Notes: generated by a model from the sequence alone, not told the origin. A DNA stretch of 64,000 nucleotides from Thunnus maccoyii (GCF_910596095.1 NC_056548.1:18500651-18564650); one strand, 5' to 3'. Shown: positions 1-14,041, counted from the stretch's first letter. Translations and numbers: made by a program.

Positions 1-1871
1 TGTAGCACTGCAGAAAGCATTATATCTCCTTGACCTCTTACAACACAGGTTACAGCCACTGTACTGATCTACTCCATGAATGAGAAGCAGGGTATTTCAA
101 AGGATTGTTATCAGCGTGGTTAATGCCTGAAAGTGTGAAGACAGAATTCTCAAAGGGAGTTGTTAAGACAAGCTAACAAATCTGACTTCTGACCTGACTA
201 AGCCCTTGGTGGGGGGAAATAAATTGGCAAGAATCAATTTCTGTCAACAAAGGGCCTTTAACCACCGTACCACAAACCTGCTGTGTCTCTATCATAGGCG
301 GTAATAAGCATATCATATTTCAGCAACAGACATGTGATCTGAAGTGACACGTTATTTTCTCTTTGCTCTTTTTTTCCTGGATTGCGATCAATGTTTTTTT
401 CTGCATTTTAGGTAATCACATGTAGTAAATGACAAGGAACGTGTATGCCACGTGACATGCTCATTATTTCAGGCAAGACCTTTCTATCCATTTTTGCAAC
501 ATACATTGTAAACATGACTAAATGGAAAACAACCAACTTTTATTGGACTATAAATGCAATCCCTAACAATTGTAAACAAATACAATGATTCAATCTAGTC
601 TACAGTCTGGCGTCACATATTATATATCCTCTCCAGCCCCCCCGCTGGTCCATGCAGTCTGCAGTCAGCGCCGCCTCTACCTTGTGTCTCTCACTCAGTG
701 GGGGACAACAATATATCGAGTACAGCATGAACAGGTCAAAGGTTAGGAACTCAGCGGTGCGGGGCCTTCTTTGCAGAGATACTTTTGCAATCACGCAGCT
801 GTGTGTAAGTGGCAGTTAGCAGTGGGTAGGCACACCGAAGGCATGTGAGTGTGAGGTGTGATCACTGTATGCTTGTGTCTCTTTCTTCTGCCAGACACCA
901 CTGCGCTGTGGGGTGCCGACATCAGAGAGAAGTTCAACAAACCTGTGGTTAGATTTACAGACGTGCTACTGACGCCTGGCTACTTTTGTATTTTCTACAC
1001 GAACCCTCATCTCCTTATGACTGACTTGTTTTGACACTCTTGACCAATTGTAAGCTGCCGTAATGTTCTGTCTTCTTAATGTTTTTCTGGTGAGCTTTTT
1101 TTGGGGGGGGGGAGGGGGGCTTTTCCATCAGTGTGTTTTATCTCATGGTATTGCATGTATTTGGATATAAATGTCTGCCAAATAACATGCTGTATGTTAA
1201 CTCATGTGTGTAGTGTTAATGAATCATTGATTTTGTATATCTAGACTATGTTGTATCAACAGAATAATGCAGAGATGATTACACTTTGGCAATAACAGAC
1301 AGCTTGTCAACCCAAACCACAGATGCATGCAGACCCGTGCTGGTTGTTGCCAATATTAATCATGCTGCTATTAGGAATTAATATCACAGTCGTGGTGAGA
1401 GTAACGGCGTAAGCAACGCTCCTCTGAGGAAAGCGTCTTCTCTCACTCTGCATGTGCCCAAGCCACAAGCATCCCTGAGTTACATAACAGCCCCTCGTGT
1501 AGGCGGAGACTTCCATGTGTCTTATTGTGTCAGGTCTGGTCGGTAACACAGATGGACAAATGAAATGACTTTCCAATTTCCTGTCAGGATTAGCCAAGGG
1601 AGAATCTGTCATCTTGATAGAGTGATAGAAGAGAGACCTGATCTGTCTAAGTGTATTTCCAGGTTTTAACAATGAAAAATATACTGAGAAAGGATTGGGG
1701 CTCGGTGTCTGCCAGACTCACGCTGTCTGTTTATTATCAATACATTATTTGGGCAGCACAGAAGGGACCTACATCTACCTGAATTGGGGAAAAAAAGACA
1801 GTAGGGTTAAACTACAGTGATCAACAGTAATTTATTGGAGGAAGAACTATACATTCATATAAAAATCAGGA
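1..1871. other. intergenic segment left of acp7
   Basis: I recognise no gene here. There is a G-rich homopolymer run near 1101-1120, and a possible acceptor followed by a short open stretch at about 896-1040 that I cannot assign (see findings). The rest is unremarkable A/T-rich sequence. Confidence 0.5.
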
Positions 1872-1877
1872 TTTATT
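1872..1877 (-). terminator. candidate polyadenylation signal (AATAAA) for acp7
   Basis: AATAAA on the minus strand about 265 bases downstream of the acp7 stop codon. A second copy lies near 1832. This gives a plausible short 3' UTR. Confidence 0.4.
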
Positions 1878-2142
1878 CAAACATAAAACAGTTTTTAATG
1901 CCCTGTTTGCAAATTACATTTACATTATGTATTTTCACAGTAGGTGGTCCTCAAAAATTGGATCTTTCAACGGGATAAAACTGTGGAGCATGTCTGAAAT
2001 CAAAAGATTCACTACTGCTTAATTTGAAAAGCTGAATGATCAGGAGTAAAAACGTAAATTTCCATTATGATTGGGTGTGACGCTACACAAAATGTGCTTG
2101 TTTAAAATTCAAAGTGCATTTCCTTAGCAGATAGTTTTTTCT

Positions 2143-5100
2143 TCAGACCCAGGCAGACCAGCCATGCTTTTCCTTCACCACCCATATGCTGTCAATCACC
2201 TTGCCATACTGGAACACACAAAAAAGACTTTGTTTGTTACTTTGACCTTAAAATCCATCCTTTCACCTTTAGTGTGCAGTGCTTGTGCTCACGTTCTTCA
2301 ATGTGTGCTCACCTGGTCATCAGAGACCTGCTCCAAGTAAAGATGGGTGGCATTGACCACTTGCATGCGGGTGTAGCCATAGTCTGTGCTGCGGAAAGCA
2401 CTCCAGTCTTTGGGGTTTGGATTGAACCTGTCAGTCTTCTCTCTGCAGCCCTGCGAAGGAATCAACAGTGATTAAACTGAATCTGCTATTGCCTCTCTGG
2501 AACTCTGTCCACAAAGCCCTCTGTGACATTTACAACTGTGGCTGTGCATCGGTGCGAATCTGGCTGCATTTTGATATGCCGATGACTAATCCTTCTGTGG
2601 TCAGATGATGAAGCATGCCCTGCGCTGCACACCACCACATCAGTAAATGCTTAACCAGTGGAACAGCTGGTGCTAAATTCATGTGGCAGACCAGCTGCTG
2701 CACGGAAAGGACGGTGTACGATGCATGACATTGTTTTTGTTGATAGTGCAGTCAATTCATATGTTGATTTATGTGGATAATCATTAACATTGATGACATG
2801 AAAGTACTTACAGCAGAGCCCGTGATTATGTGCACTGGAGCTTTGGGGTTCACATAAGGCTGCTCTTTGCTCCCATTGTACACCTAAAGAGAAAAACACA
2901 AGAAGTCTCTTTCACTGATCCAAAAAAGAAGTAAGAATATTGTGGATTAAGAATGTACTGACCTTGTCACCATAGACAGGCCAAAGCCTCTCATATGTGT
3001 GCTCATGTGCCCACAACTCCAGATCTACGCCTGTGAAAGATATTTGATGACAGTCAGCAATCTCCGATGTGTGCAAATATAGAAAAAATAACTCTCAAAA
3101 CAGCTCAATTAAACATATTTTGCTGTGTAATCTACTGCTTCTTAGATCCTCTGCCCGTTTAATTTTGAGATTTCTCAGCAATCAACAAAAACTTAAGATC
3201 AGAGCAACCAAAACTTTCAAAGTTCCACCACAAGTTAAATAATTAAATGCAACAAACAAAAGTCTGAGAAATCTAATACAGGAAAAACATTTGGAAATGG
3301 GCTGTTAGGATGTCAGCCAGACCAAATGCCTGCTTTTTTAATAAAGGATGTTTGGATTGCTGTGCTGTCTGCAACTGTTAGGACATTAGGCTGTCTGAGC
3401 GTGCAAATTTGTGATCTTAAACACCCATTAGCGGCACACAGCTGGTTGTGTAATAGAGACCATACCATAGCGGTAAAATAGATCCTCTAGACCAGGAGCT
3501 GGTGGTTTGATGTCTTTTCGTCCCAGCCGCACCTGAGATATAACAGAGAGGGTCAATGACAGCATGAACTGACATTCACATCTGAAACACTACCTGATAC
3601 CTCAAACACCACCTGATAGAGCCCCATCCCGCCCATGCCAGCCTCACTCAAAACGGTGCCAAGTGCTGAGAGAAGTAAGTCTAAGTGGAAACTATTAGGT
3701 CCAAATTACAGTGATTATGACAGCATACCGTACTCAATGTGCTTTAGGGTTTCGATGTGGACTGGCTAGCCTGCAACACGTGTGACACGTTTGCTACCAG
3801 AGGCAATTTAAGTGTCAGGCAACACAGCAGAAAATATATCCTACAAATATCTTTTATGTAATCGAGTCAAGCCTTTAATGATACAATTGTGCTGCTCTTT
3901 GCAAAGCCAAGAAAACACTGCAAAATAAGCCTGGGGTACTTTGTGGGTAACTCATGATATTGATTCTCTCAAATAAAATCATATTAGGTACATAGTTCAA
4001 TTAACAACATGTCTGCCATTAGTTAGTTATTATAAAAGAAATTTACCCAATTGAGATCAAGCAGGAGTATGAGTAGCACCATCCTCCTTTACTCAGCCAA
4101 AGTTTAAAGCTTGACTCTTGACTTCTTGTGCTATGTACATGCTCGTTTACACCTACGGAATCTATAAAACTACTTGCCAGTATGAGTTTCGTCCGAGATC
4201 ATAAGTAATCTTTACACCAATGCTCTGTGTATATTATAAAAAGTGGCCTGTGGTTTACATACATATGAGTCAAAGTTGGTACAGTCATCCTGGTCATCAT
4301 CGGAGCAGTACATGGGTCTGTGTCCCATGGTGATGATCCATGGACGCACTGCTCTGTTCTCAGCCTTGTTGGCCTCCTAAGTAAGGAGTAAGGATACACA
4401 CTATGTAAATTTGTGCCAGATTGAGATAGGAAGACATTTTTTGGAACAGAACGAGAAACCAGTAACATTTATGATGGACAAAGAAAGAATGAAACTGCTT
4501 TGATAGATAATAGGGCATATAATGTCTTAAAATGGAGGAAGAGAGTGCTATAAGGAGACAGAGAGGAGTGCAATGGAAAACACTTAGCCATCATCAACAG
4601 ATACAAACTGGTGTGGTTATTAACCTCCAGGTCTTTCTTCAACCACTCGTACTGCTTGAAGAGAAGATCCTTGCCGAATTCGAGATAGAAATAAACCTCA
4701 GTGGAGAGGGAGATGATGTGCGCTGACCCCAGGTTCCAACTGCGGACACACAACATTATGATGATACACAAAGCCGAGGAAGCCAAGTAGAGGAAGTATG
4801 CTGAAAGTTGGATGGTAAGTAGGAACAGGCCTCACTATAACCTCCAGATAGTGTGAAAAATACTCCAAAACAGGCAACCTTTTGTCGCTGGCATGTTGCT
4901 GTTGAATGCGGTGCCAGATGATTCACTTTTCTGACTCAACGCACACTTGTGTCTCTCAATCATTTTAGCCAGCATGGGAAGTAGATGTGTACCTTTGACT
5001 TGATGTGAGAAGATATGGAGAAGATTCTGTGACGGGTCCACTCATAAGACCTTACTGCACTATGTATACACGGTTAATGGAAAAGCATGTGTTCTGTACA

Positions 5101-8100
5101 TGTGTACTGTATGTTAAGAACTGAACACTTTCCAGTTGTGGTCATGGGATTTCAGCTTGCCTCTCTGGTGTTCCACTCTGCCTCCTTTTGTTCCTAACTG
5201 TGCACATGACGGACGGGCTCTCAGCCAGCGGGCCTGTCTGAATCTCGGTGCAGGGACTAAGGAGTGGGCAGCTGGCCTGTGGTCTAGCGAGGTATTATCT
5301 TACTGTCTGAGAGAAAGAGGTCTGTAGTTGGCTATGAGTCACCCAGTCAGATGTATAGTTCCTTTGTATAGTCCCTGAGATAGGAGAGGTAAACTAAACT
5401 AAGAGGGGAGCTCTAAACTCCTCCGCTGCCAATTCCCCTGAGCTGCCTCTTACAGCTCATTAATGGTTACTAAAATACAGTAGGAGGTTTGGCAAACTTT
5501 CACATGGTACTTCACATGGGGCCCATGTTGGAAAAAATGATTCTCTTTGTGTGCAGCTTGCAGCCACTTTTGATGTGAATCATTCTTTTACTGACCAAAA
5601 CTGCTTGTGGTTATTTCACCTGTTTAAGTATGTTGCACTCCATCTTAGTTATGGCAACAACTCAAATATTGTGTTATTACATAGGACCGACATATTTCCT
5701 TCTCTCTTACCTGTACCACAGGCTCTCGGTCTGGCCTGGCATGCTGAAGCGATTTCTGTAGTTGGAGAAGTTGCTGTGAACAAAAGAGATAAGGAAAAAG
5801 GTAAGAAGATGGACCGATCAACACTTCTTGAATATACATAACAAACAGCAATTAACACTACCGACTTCTCCTCTCTAATTTGTGGCGAGCCTGAAGAAAA
5901 GCTTAATTGCAATCTATTCACAATACACTGAAGATTATTCTCAGCTTTTCTATAAAAGAAAATGACCCAATTCTTAAAATAACTCTCATTTTGGTGCAAT
6001 TCTTTTGTCGTGAGTCCCTTTTTAGTTTTAATTTCAACCTGGCAGAAAACTCAGGGAGGTATATCATCGGATAAAGATGACCATCAAACTGTGGTGCTGA
6101 CATCTGCTTCAAAAGTTAAAAAAAAACAAAACATCAGCCTTTTAAAAAAAAAAAGCGCACACTCTGCTGTACCCAGACTATCAGTGGCTGGCTCTACAAA
6201 TTAAAGGAGAAAAACATGGACATGGCCTCTATGACCTCACTCATAGGTTTTTGAAGGGATGTTTTAGACTTCAGGATCTGTGTTTACTGCATTTGCCGCC
6301 CTCGTGGTCAGTTACTGGAGCCAGATAATCAAAATTTGGGCAGTGTGGGGGAGTCCTGGGTGGAGCTGAGATGGGATGAGCAAGTGGGAGCCACCACAGC
6401 TGAGTTTAATACACTGATACACTTGTCAGTCAAGAAAACAAGCCTCTAAATACACCCTTCTTGAAACCATGACATAAAAAGAAAACTACCATTTTAGATC
6501 CAGCCGTCATCAGAGGAATCACATCTTAAGGCTTTTCCATAGCGGTTTTAGAGTAAGGTCTTTTTGGTTCCCTCTTGATCCACATATAGAAGGATGCTTG
6601 CAGTGATCAATCCACCACTGCACTTGTCAATCACTGCGACCGCAATTGCCACTCCTAATTTCTCAACTCCTTTCACTGCACCAGACATGTCCTTTAAAAT
6701 AAGACAAACCTACGCCAAACCTCAGGAGCAGCATATAAAAGAGCACTATTGTCCACATTAAACCAGTAATGTCCAAAAATTACAATTGGTGCACCATGCA
6801 AAAAGGGAAAAACTCTTTCATGGAAAACTCTCCCTGTTGCCAATCCGCCAGTCTCTTTTCATGGTTTTTAATTTCAGCATGAAAGCCGGAGCCAGTCTTC
6901 TCAACGGGCCATTAACTAAGCAAGGTGATGGGAACGATTGTTTTCCTATCTTATGTAAGGAAGAGAAGAAAAAAAAAGGCGATAGTCTGGACAGCAGCCC
7001 GGGACAGGGTAGGACAGTTCAGATCGCCGCGTTGACTGGGTTAATGTAGGGTTAGGGGTAACTGGAGAACGGCGGGGTCAGAGGTCAAAGGACAAAGGAG
7101 GATCACAGAGAGCTTTACTAATGCTGAAAAAGTCTACAACTAATGGGACCTATAGTTTCTGTGGACACTGAGGTCAGGAATAAGAAGCCAAGGCCAGTTT
7201 GATAATCCAGTAGAGGTCCGTTTGTGCGCTGAGACCTTTCAGCACTGCCTTTGAAACTCTGCTCTTCTTTAGGTCCGTTTTAGACACCTTCTTTGTACTA
7301 TTACTACTCCAAATCATTCCACTCCTCAACAAAAAGTTGCCATAATTCCAAAACTCATAATTTCAATCATAATTATAGGAAAAATATTTTAAAATCAGGT
7401 CATTCACAACAATGCATCAATTGGAATTATTTTGATTTATATTATATCCAAACTGTACTCCACAACTTATTTCAGTTAAAATAGAGTTACACAGTCAGAA
7501 TCGCTCCTGTAATCATCTAAATTTCTCAGCGACAGAATCACAAGTTTTCACTATGGCCTTGAACCAGGATAGTCATAGGATGGATTCATACTCCCATCTT
7601 GTGGCTAGGAAGAGTACCAGCAAACATTTAGATGAATCAGGGTAGGCACTATCTATGTAGAAATAAATAACATGCAAACATAATACATTTTTAAGTAAAA
7701 TAATAATCACTCTCACTAGGAATCCAGTATAATTGGGTATGTCCGGCAGGAAAGTGGACATGAAGTGAACCGCAGGCTTTAGAGTCTCTTGTTTTGTTGC
7801 TCAGCGGTGGAAAATCTGAATGAGTACAAATGTGATAAGCTTATAATTGAGTCATTAATCCACACAATGGGAGTCAGACATAACATGTGAGTCATTCTCT
7901 GTAACCCATAGCACGCTTATTTCCATGTGTGTTTGCTTTTCCGTTAAAATAAGATCGAGATAGAAATCTGGTGGATGTCAAATTCAATGTGAACAACCTG
8001 ACGCTTAAACTGATCCAACAACATTTTCCCTCCTAATCAAATCTTCCTTTTAATCATCTGATGAGTTCTGGAGTCCCAGAATTTCCTATTTAATCCAGGC

Positions 8101-11100
8101 AGTTGGAGAGGTTAAAGGAACCAGTTGTCAGCATACCACTAACTCCCATCACAGGACATTGTTTCAAACAGTGACAGTTACTTCCCATTCAGTCCTACGG
8201 CCTGATGAACCATGCATTGTGCTTGGTGAACAGAGACGGTCTTGATTGAGGCCTTAGCATCTTCTGTGGACCCGCTGTTCTCATCTTGCCGGAATGCTGA
8301 CTGAAAACTTTTGTGGTCTGCCCTGTTTCAATTGCCTTTTAGCCATTAGGTTTTTGAGGTTGGAAAGAGAGAGGAACAGTGAAGTATAGTGAGAGAGAGC
8401 ACAACAAGAGAGCAAGGAAGAAAAGCAGGGGCCAGCTGCTGGGAGTTTTTGGATTCTTAACAACACCGCGGAACAAAACACACATTGAGGTATAGAAGAG
8501 GGAGACAGGAGTTGGATTTCTGGTTATGTAATGCAGTGAGCTGGTTCTTGATATCAGGTTCTTATGTCAAGATGCAGCGCCAAGAAAAAGAGACTACTGT
8601 TAGCAGCTCCATAATAAAGACCAGGCAGTAGTCACATTACACATGGCAAGGCCAGGCGAGGACTGTCTCCAGGGGCAAGTAAATATTATGGTGTGGCATC
8701 AGGCACCTTGAAATCTGTTAAAATGCATAAACGTACACAACTAACACCAGCAGATGTGCTCAGAATTAGGACACATTAGCTGCTGATCCTCAGGATTAAG
8801 GCTGCTGATGGTTTGCACTTTCTACTCTGTACATCATCTTTTATCATCTTGAGCAAAATACGGTTGAACTGAACATTTTTTCCCCAAACGGGCTGAAAAT
8901 ATCTGACTAACAAGGTGGCGTATTATAGACAGATAATAGGCCAGACTTCATTGACCGTGCTGGAATTTAGATCAATATCAACATGATTCATTCTTTGCGA
9001 ACGCTGCAAATAGACTCACATTCACTCAAATAATTGGCTAATTAGGCAGCATTTTAGGGACATAATTATGAAGCTAGTAGGAGCAATATGAGTATGTAAG
9101 AATATCAATACTGAACTCACTGCATGTACAGTAGCACTGAAGGCTGCTACAGTTAGTTAAAGTCTGCAACAAACAATTATTTTCAACACTGATTAATCTG
9201 TTAGTTATTTTGTCAATTAATCAGTCAATCATTTGGCTATAAAATGTAAGGAAATAGCGAAAATGCCCACCACAAATTCCCAAAGTGATTTTGTGAATGT
9301 GTCTTAAAATTGCTTGTTTTGTCCAACCAACTGTCCAAAACCAAAAGATATTCAATTCATTTTAAGACAATGAAAAGCAGCTAATCCTCACATTTGACAA
9401 GCTGTAAATGTTTGGCACTTTTGCTTAAAATGCGATTAATCAATTATCAAACACATTGATAACATTCAATCAACAATGTGACTAATCTACTAATTACTTC
9501 AACTCTAAATTTGTCTTAAACATACAGTCATGTTGCTGAAGTGACTACCCTGTCTCTCAGCCCACAAAAGTTCCCAGGCACGTCCAGCACATTCAGTGAT
9601 GATGAGTCAAAATGCAGAGTTCCCATCACGAGATGCCGTCTCTGGGAACTGAAAAACAGATAGTGAGCTGATGATTCCCAGTCAGATAAATGTTTGTTTT
9701 GGAGAGCATTGCCTTGTTTAGATGCTGGCGGTTCCTGACTCTGCTCCAGCCTTTAAAGACCAAAATAGCTCCCATCTGTTCAAATGGTACAGTGAAGAGT
9801 TTTCGGCAGACCAAAGTGTTCTCTATAGCGGAAAAACTGTTTTTTTGGGGCCTCGCAAAAACACACATACCACATTTACAGTAGCCAATTCTAAATACAA
9901 TTTGTCAGAGGGGCGATCGGCGAGTTTTGCGGCATGTACTGCTGTTTTTGTCCAAGACCCATTAATTATACTTCTGCGGGAGAGACATTCACTTGAGTTC
10001 CACCTACTATGTAGATTCATGGTTGCCTGGACAGGTCATGTAGGGCACGTAGGCTGCTATGGACTGGATCTGCCGCATAAACTCATCTCCGATCCTGGCA
10101 TTGTCCTGGAACAGTGTTATTCAGCCGTTAAACATGACGCCAAAGACTTTCCCGTTACACAAGACTGTTTCATATTTCTCCATTCAAGCACATTCAGCCA
10201 AATTAGACTTACTGCGTAAGTTGATTTTGCAGACAGCTCCAGGAACATATCAGCATACCAAACAAACCTCATTGAAACCAGAAATGTTTTCTTTTTTCTT
10301 AGATATCCTAATACTGGCTTGAAAGCTATTAGAGACATACTGCACTGATGACTTTTACCTGCCACAGCCATTAACAACCTTTTAGACAAAATTCCCTTTC
10401 TCTGCTTTTCTATTTATAATATCAGTGAAGCCGCAGAATGTACTTGTACATCCTGGACCACAGGATGTACAAGTACAAATTCTCTTTCTCTGTTTTTCTA
10501 TTTATAATATCAGTGAAGCCACAGGATGTACTTGCACATTCCAACTGAAAAGACAGCTTGGATGAATTATGGTTATTAATTTTTGCAGTAGTCTGCTGAT
10601 TGCATTTAGCTTTCTCTCCATCTTTGAAAAAACGCATTAATAATGCAGGAACTCATTACAGGAAAAATGATATTAGCATCCAAGACAAGATTATGTCTGC
10701 TAAATATCAAAGATGACAGCTGGGAGCTTTGCAGATGAACAAATATGCTATTGGGACTTAAGATTTGAGGTTTTGAATGGCGGGACTTTATTCATGAAAT
10801 ACTTGGGTGACATGACCCTAGCTCTCATCTTTCACCACAGCCTTACAGCATTTCACAGTAATGCTACTCAGACACTGTGTGTCTCAACCACAGCTGAGGG
10901 CCTTTATGCGCACTGATAATAAACAGTGGTGTAGCTTGAGAAAAGGGGCACTGGAGAAAGGTAAAATGGCTTATCTCATCTGTCATTATGGCATTAGTGG
11001 AATATCAGAGCGACTTTAAAAATATAAGGTATTGAAAGAAATTTGCTGTCAGTGAGCTTAGCTGGGCACAGGTTCCATCAGAATTCATGATATTAGAAAG

Positions 11101-14041
11101 ACAGAAGAGTACCTCATGCATATCATAGGCGAAGTCCCCTGTAAAACAAAAAAATCACACAGATTAGAATATTTGAGCTTTTTAAGTATTTTTAGAAGTT
11201 TTACTTGTTGGCACTATAAAAATGTATATCTTTGGTGAACTGTGGCAACATGATTCCCCCAGATGTTGTGTTTACCTTAGAGTTTTCCTTAATTTCATCC
11301 TTGTTTTGTCATTAAACATGGACAGACTTAAAGGAATAGTTTGACATTTTGGGAAATATACTTATTTGCTTTCTTGCAGAGAGTTAAATCAAATCAATAA
11401 CACTCTTACATCTTACATAGGCTTAATACAAAGGTAGAGCCAGATGGCAATTAGCTTAGCTTAACATTAAGACTAGAAGCAAGGAGAAACAGGCAGCCTA
11501 GCTCTTACCTCTAAACTAAACCTTCTAAATCTGTAAACCTACGTCTCAGCTCACTAATTAACACATTCAATCTTGTTTGTCAATCCTTTCATAAGTGTAA
11601 GGACGGAAGTGTAACGACAATTTATGGTTTTATGTAGAGTTACAAGCGGGAACTAATTAACTTATGAGCTTTAGAGGTGCTTTACCTTCAGACAGAGTCA
11701 GGCTGGCCGTTTCTCCCTGCTTCCAGTCTTCATGATAGGCTAAACTAATCATCTGCTCGCTCTAGATTCACATTTAACTGTATTTAGTCATAAGACACAT
11801 CAATCTTCTGATCTAACTCTCAATACAGCAATTAAGAGTATCTTCCAAACTATTCCTTTAATAGATTTTGTGGACTGCTATTAGCCTCAAACAAATGATC
11901 TAGCTGTTTAAGGTATATTTTATTTTATTTTTTTTTATGTGTGTGTATGTGTGTGTGTGTGTATATATATCTAATTCTCTGTAAACTTGTAAAGTGGCTG
12001 TAACATTGCATTTAAGTCAGTGTTTCAGGCTCTTATAGGAAAGAAAATGTTCTTCAGGCACTCAACAGGCAGAGCAAGGAGAGGAGTTATATTAAGAGCC
12101 TTTATTTAGTTGGGCATGTTGGTTAAAACCACCTCAGAGGGTTTTTATTGCACTATTTCCGCCCTGATGAAGACCCTGTGAGGTGGAAACCAGTCAGCAT
12201 TTATGTCCAACTATTAAGTGCTTGAGGATTATTTTCTTTCTGTAATCATTTTTTTTTTTCCAAGAGCACCTTATAGTTTCCTGGACTTACTGCATGTGAA
12301 ACTGAGAAAGCTCTTGGCCTCTTCAGTTTTCCTTATAACAGAAAAATAATACTGTTCTTTTGCTTCCTATTGTGACATAAAGAGTCCAAAAGCTACAGAG
12401 ACAGAGAATCACATTTTTGGGCAAACAAATTTTGGCACAACACAGGCTTATATTATGTTTGCGAGAGAGACATTCTACTGCCAACATCCAACCCTCATTG
12501 TTCAAAAACAAAAATTACAAATGACGAATAGGTATTATTATGCCAATTACATTACAGTAATTACCATCATGCTATAATACCTCTTCATTAGACATTTCTG
12601 TTGGCTCTCAGGTAGCTTTCGTGATTTGAGTTATGTTAACTGCAATCTGTTAGAAGCTGCGCCAAACACCTGTGGATGACTAATGCCGTGAGTACCAGTT
12701 GATAAAACTTAAAGCCCCTTAGTACAGCACCGGTGAAATATTGTAATATATCTATCAGTTTTTAGCTTACCTATGTGTAGGATGACATCATACATGCCGA
12801 GCTGTGTTTCCTTTTGCAGTCGAGCCAGAGACTGAGGGTTCTCATTGCCCAGGTCGCCATACAGAGCAAACCTGGGACTGAAACTAGTGCTGTCGTTCAA
12901 GGCAGTGAAGGAGAACACATCACTCCAGCCCACATCACTGCCGCAGTGGTACACTGAAATTAAATTAGCTTGTGTTGCTGTTATGTTGTTTATACGCTGA
13001 GACATTCTGACAAGCCAAAAAAAAAGGAAGTCAGCAACATTAAAGCCACACCCACCATAAGTAGCAGCAGGTTTGAGGCCTGTAAGAGTGACTCTGTGGA
13101 TGTACATCTTCCTCTTCTCCATCCCAGAGTCCACAAACAGAGTAGCATCACCTTTGGCCACCATCTCAAAGAGCCGACCCCCGAGCAAGCCGTACTCAAC
13201 CTTGCTCTCCGTCTTGTTGAAGGTGGTCCAGGTCACTTCCATGGAACCTGGCACTCCTGCGAAGAAAAACCCAATTACTGGAAATGTGATGCAGATTGAT
13301 TTGACAGAACTACTGGATTCACTTACCGGCGCATTTATAAAACCCAAGAGATGCTTATGAAAACGCTGACCTTGCACAAGAGCGATGCCTTTGATCTTGC
13401 CTTTGGCGAGATATAACCAGCAGAAAGCGGAGTTAAGCTGACGACTGGCCAGGTGCTCATTTCACCGAGACATCAATTCATTAAATGATTACCACATGTT
13501 TCACCTTCATAAGGAATGAACAAAAACTTATGCTGCACCAGCTGTGTGAACCAAGGGTAACATCAGCTACTGTATATGTATGGAAGTTTAGACATTATCT
13601 GGTGCCTTTACCCTAAATGACTTCTGGAGAGCGCACAGGTAGTGTTTAAGAGCACCAGGAGACTTCAGCAGGAAATGTTGCTTCGTCAGGGCCCTCAACC
13701 ATTAAATTAGCTACATATTTAATACTTTTTATATCAAGATAACTGAAAGTGAATATAAACATCTGTGAATTACAGTGCTTTAAGTCGTTATATTACTATA
13801 TTGAGTAATTTGTACAAAACATCTATAAATTTACAATCCACATGACCTGGATACAAGTTTGAATTATGAAAGGGAAAACAGTACCCTTAAATGAAAATAC
13901 ATGAGGCTGATGGAGACAGTTCAAACACTTACCTGGATAGGAGAGGTGCACCTGTTCTGGCTGGGTCCAAATGGGGGGAATACCAAGCACCAACAAGGGT
14001 GCGAGGCTAAACAAGGCACAGGCAGCATAAACAGGCACCAT
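2143..14041 (-). CDS. acp7: acid phosphatase type 7 (purple acid phosphatase-like), complete, 13 coding exons
   Basis: Seen: coding exons, from the start codon, at 13933-14041, 13056-13256, 12771-12953, 11113-11138, 10008-10105, 5711-5773, 4625-4739, 4263-4376, 3466-3532, 2963-3030, 2812-2883, 2313-2450 and 2143-2208. All junctions are GT-AG and in phase, giving 439 codons, against 438 in human ACP7. Residues 1-20 form a signal peptide. An N-terminal fibronectin-like domain precedes the metallophosphatase domain. The dinuclear-metal motifs are intact: GDLG (D137), GDFAY (D166, Y169), GNHE (N201, H202), GHRP (H284) and AHEH (H334, H336). N-glycosylation sequons include NKT, NDS, NFS, NGS and NAT. 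The start Met has A at -3 and G at +4. Known: this family hydrolyses phosphomonoesters in secretory or lysosomal compartments; its physiological substrate is unclear. Inferred: active enzyme. Exon 4 is only 26 bp. Its promoter faces katnbl1. Confidence 0.96.
9161..9506. mobile_element. degenerate MITE-like repeat in acp7 intron 5
   Basis: Seen: the left end (CTGCAACAAACAATTATT) resembles the reverse complement of the right end (TAATTACTTCAACTCT). The body is rich in ATTAATC-type motifs at both ends. From memory this layout matches a repeat widespread between teleost genes. It has no coding potential. Confidence 0.6.
10396..10541. repeat. 58-bp tandem duplication with a perfect hairpin, acp7 intron 4
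   Basis: Seen: 10396-10453 recurs at 10484-10541 with few changes (shared TTTCTATTTATAATATCAG). Between them an inverted copy of the unit's end makes a 17-bp perfect stem (10439-10455 with 10461-10477) around a 5-base loop. Confidence 0.85.
11328..11861. mobile_element. TTAA-flanked MITE in acp7 intron 3
   Basis: Seen: it begins TTAAAGGAATAGTTTG (11328-11343) and ends with its exact reverse complement (11846-11861), so 16-bp perfect inverted termini including TTAA. The interior carries GGGAAATA, TTAGCTTAGCTTA and CTAATTAACAC blocks, also found near 54.1-54.3 kb and 59.7-60.0 kb. TTAA target sites are typical of piggyBac- or Kolobok-type transposition. It has no reading frame. Confidence 0.85.
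11936..11970. repeat. (TG)n/(TA)n microsatellite
   Basis: Interrupted GT run followed by ATATATAT, in acp7 intron 3. Confidence 0.9.
12120..12230 (+). mobile_element. possible retroelement relic with hammerhead-like core, acp7 intron 3
   Basis: Seen: CTGATGA at 12164-12170, GAAAC at 12186-12190 and GTC at 12193-12195, separated by a short ACC/GGT pairing. This order resembles a minimal hammerhead core of the sort known from Penelope-like elements. The helix I partners match poorly, so it is at best a decayed copy. Confidence 0.3.

Noticed and set aside
12970..13360. Plus-strand frames over acp7 exon 2 and its neighbour
   Set aside because: They are antisense shadows of the acp7 coding exons.
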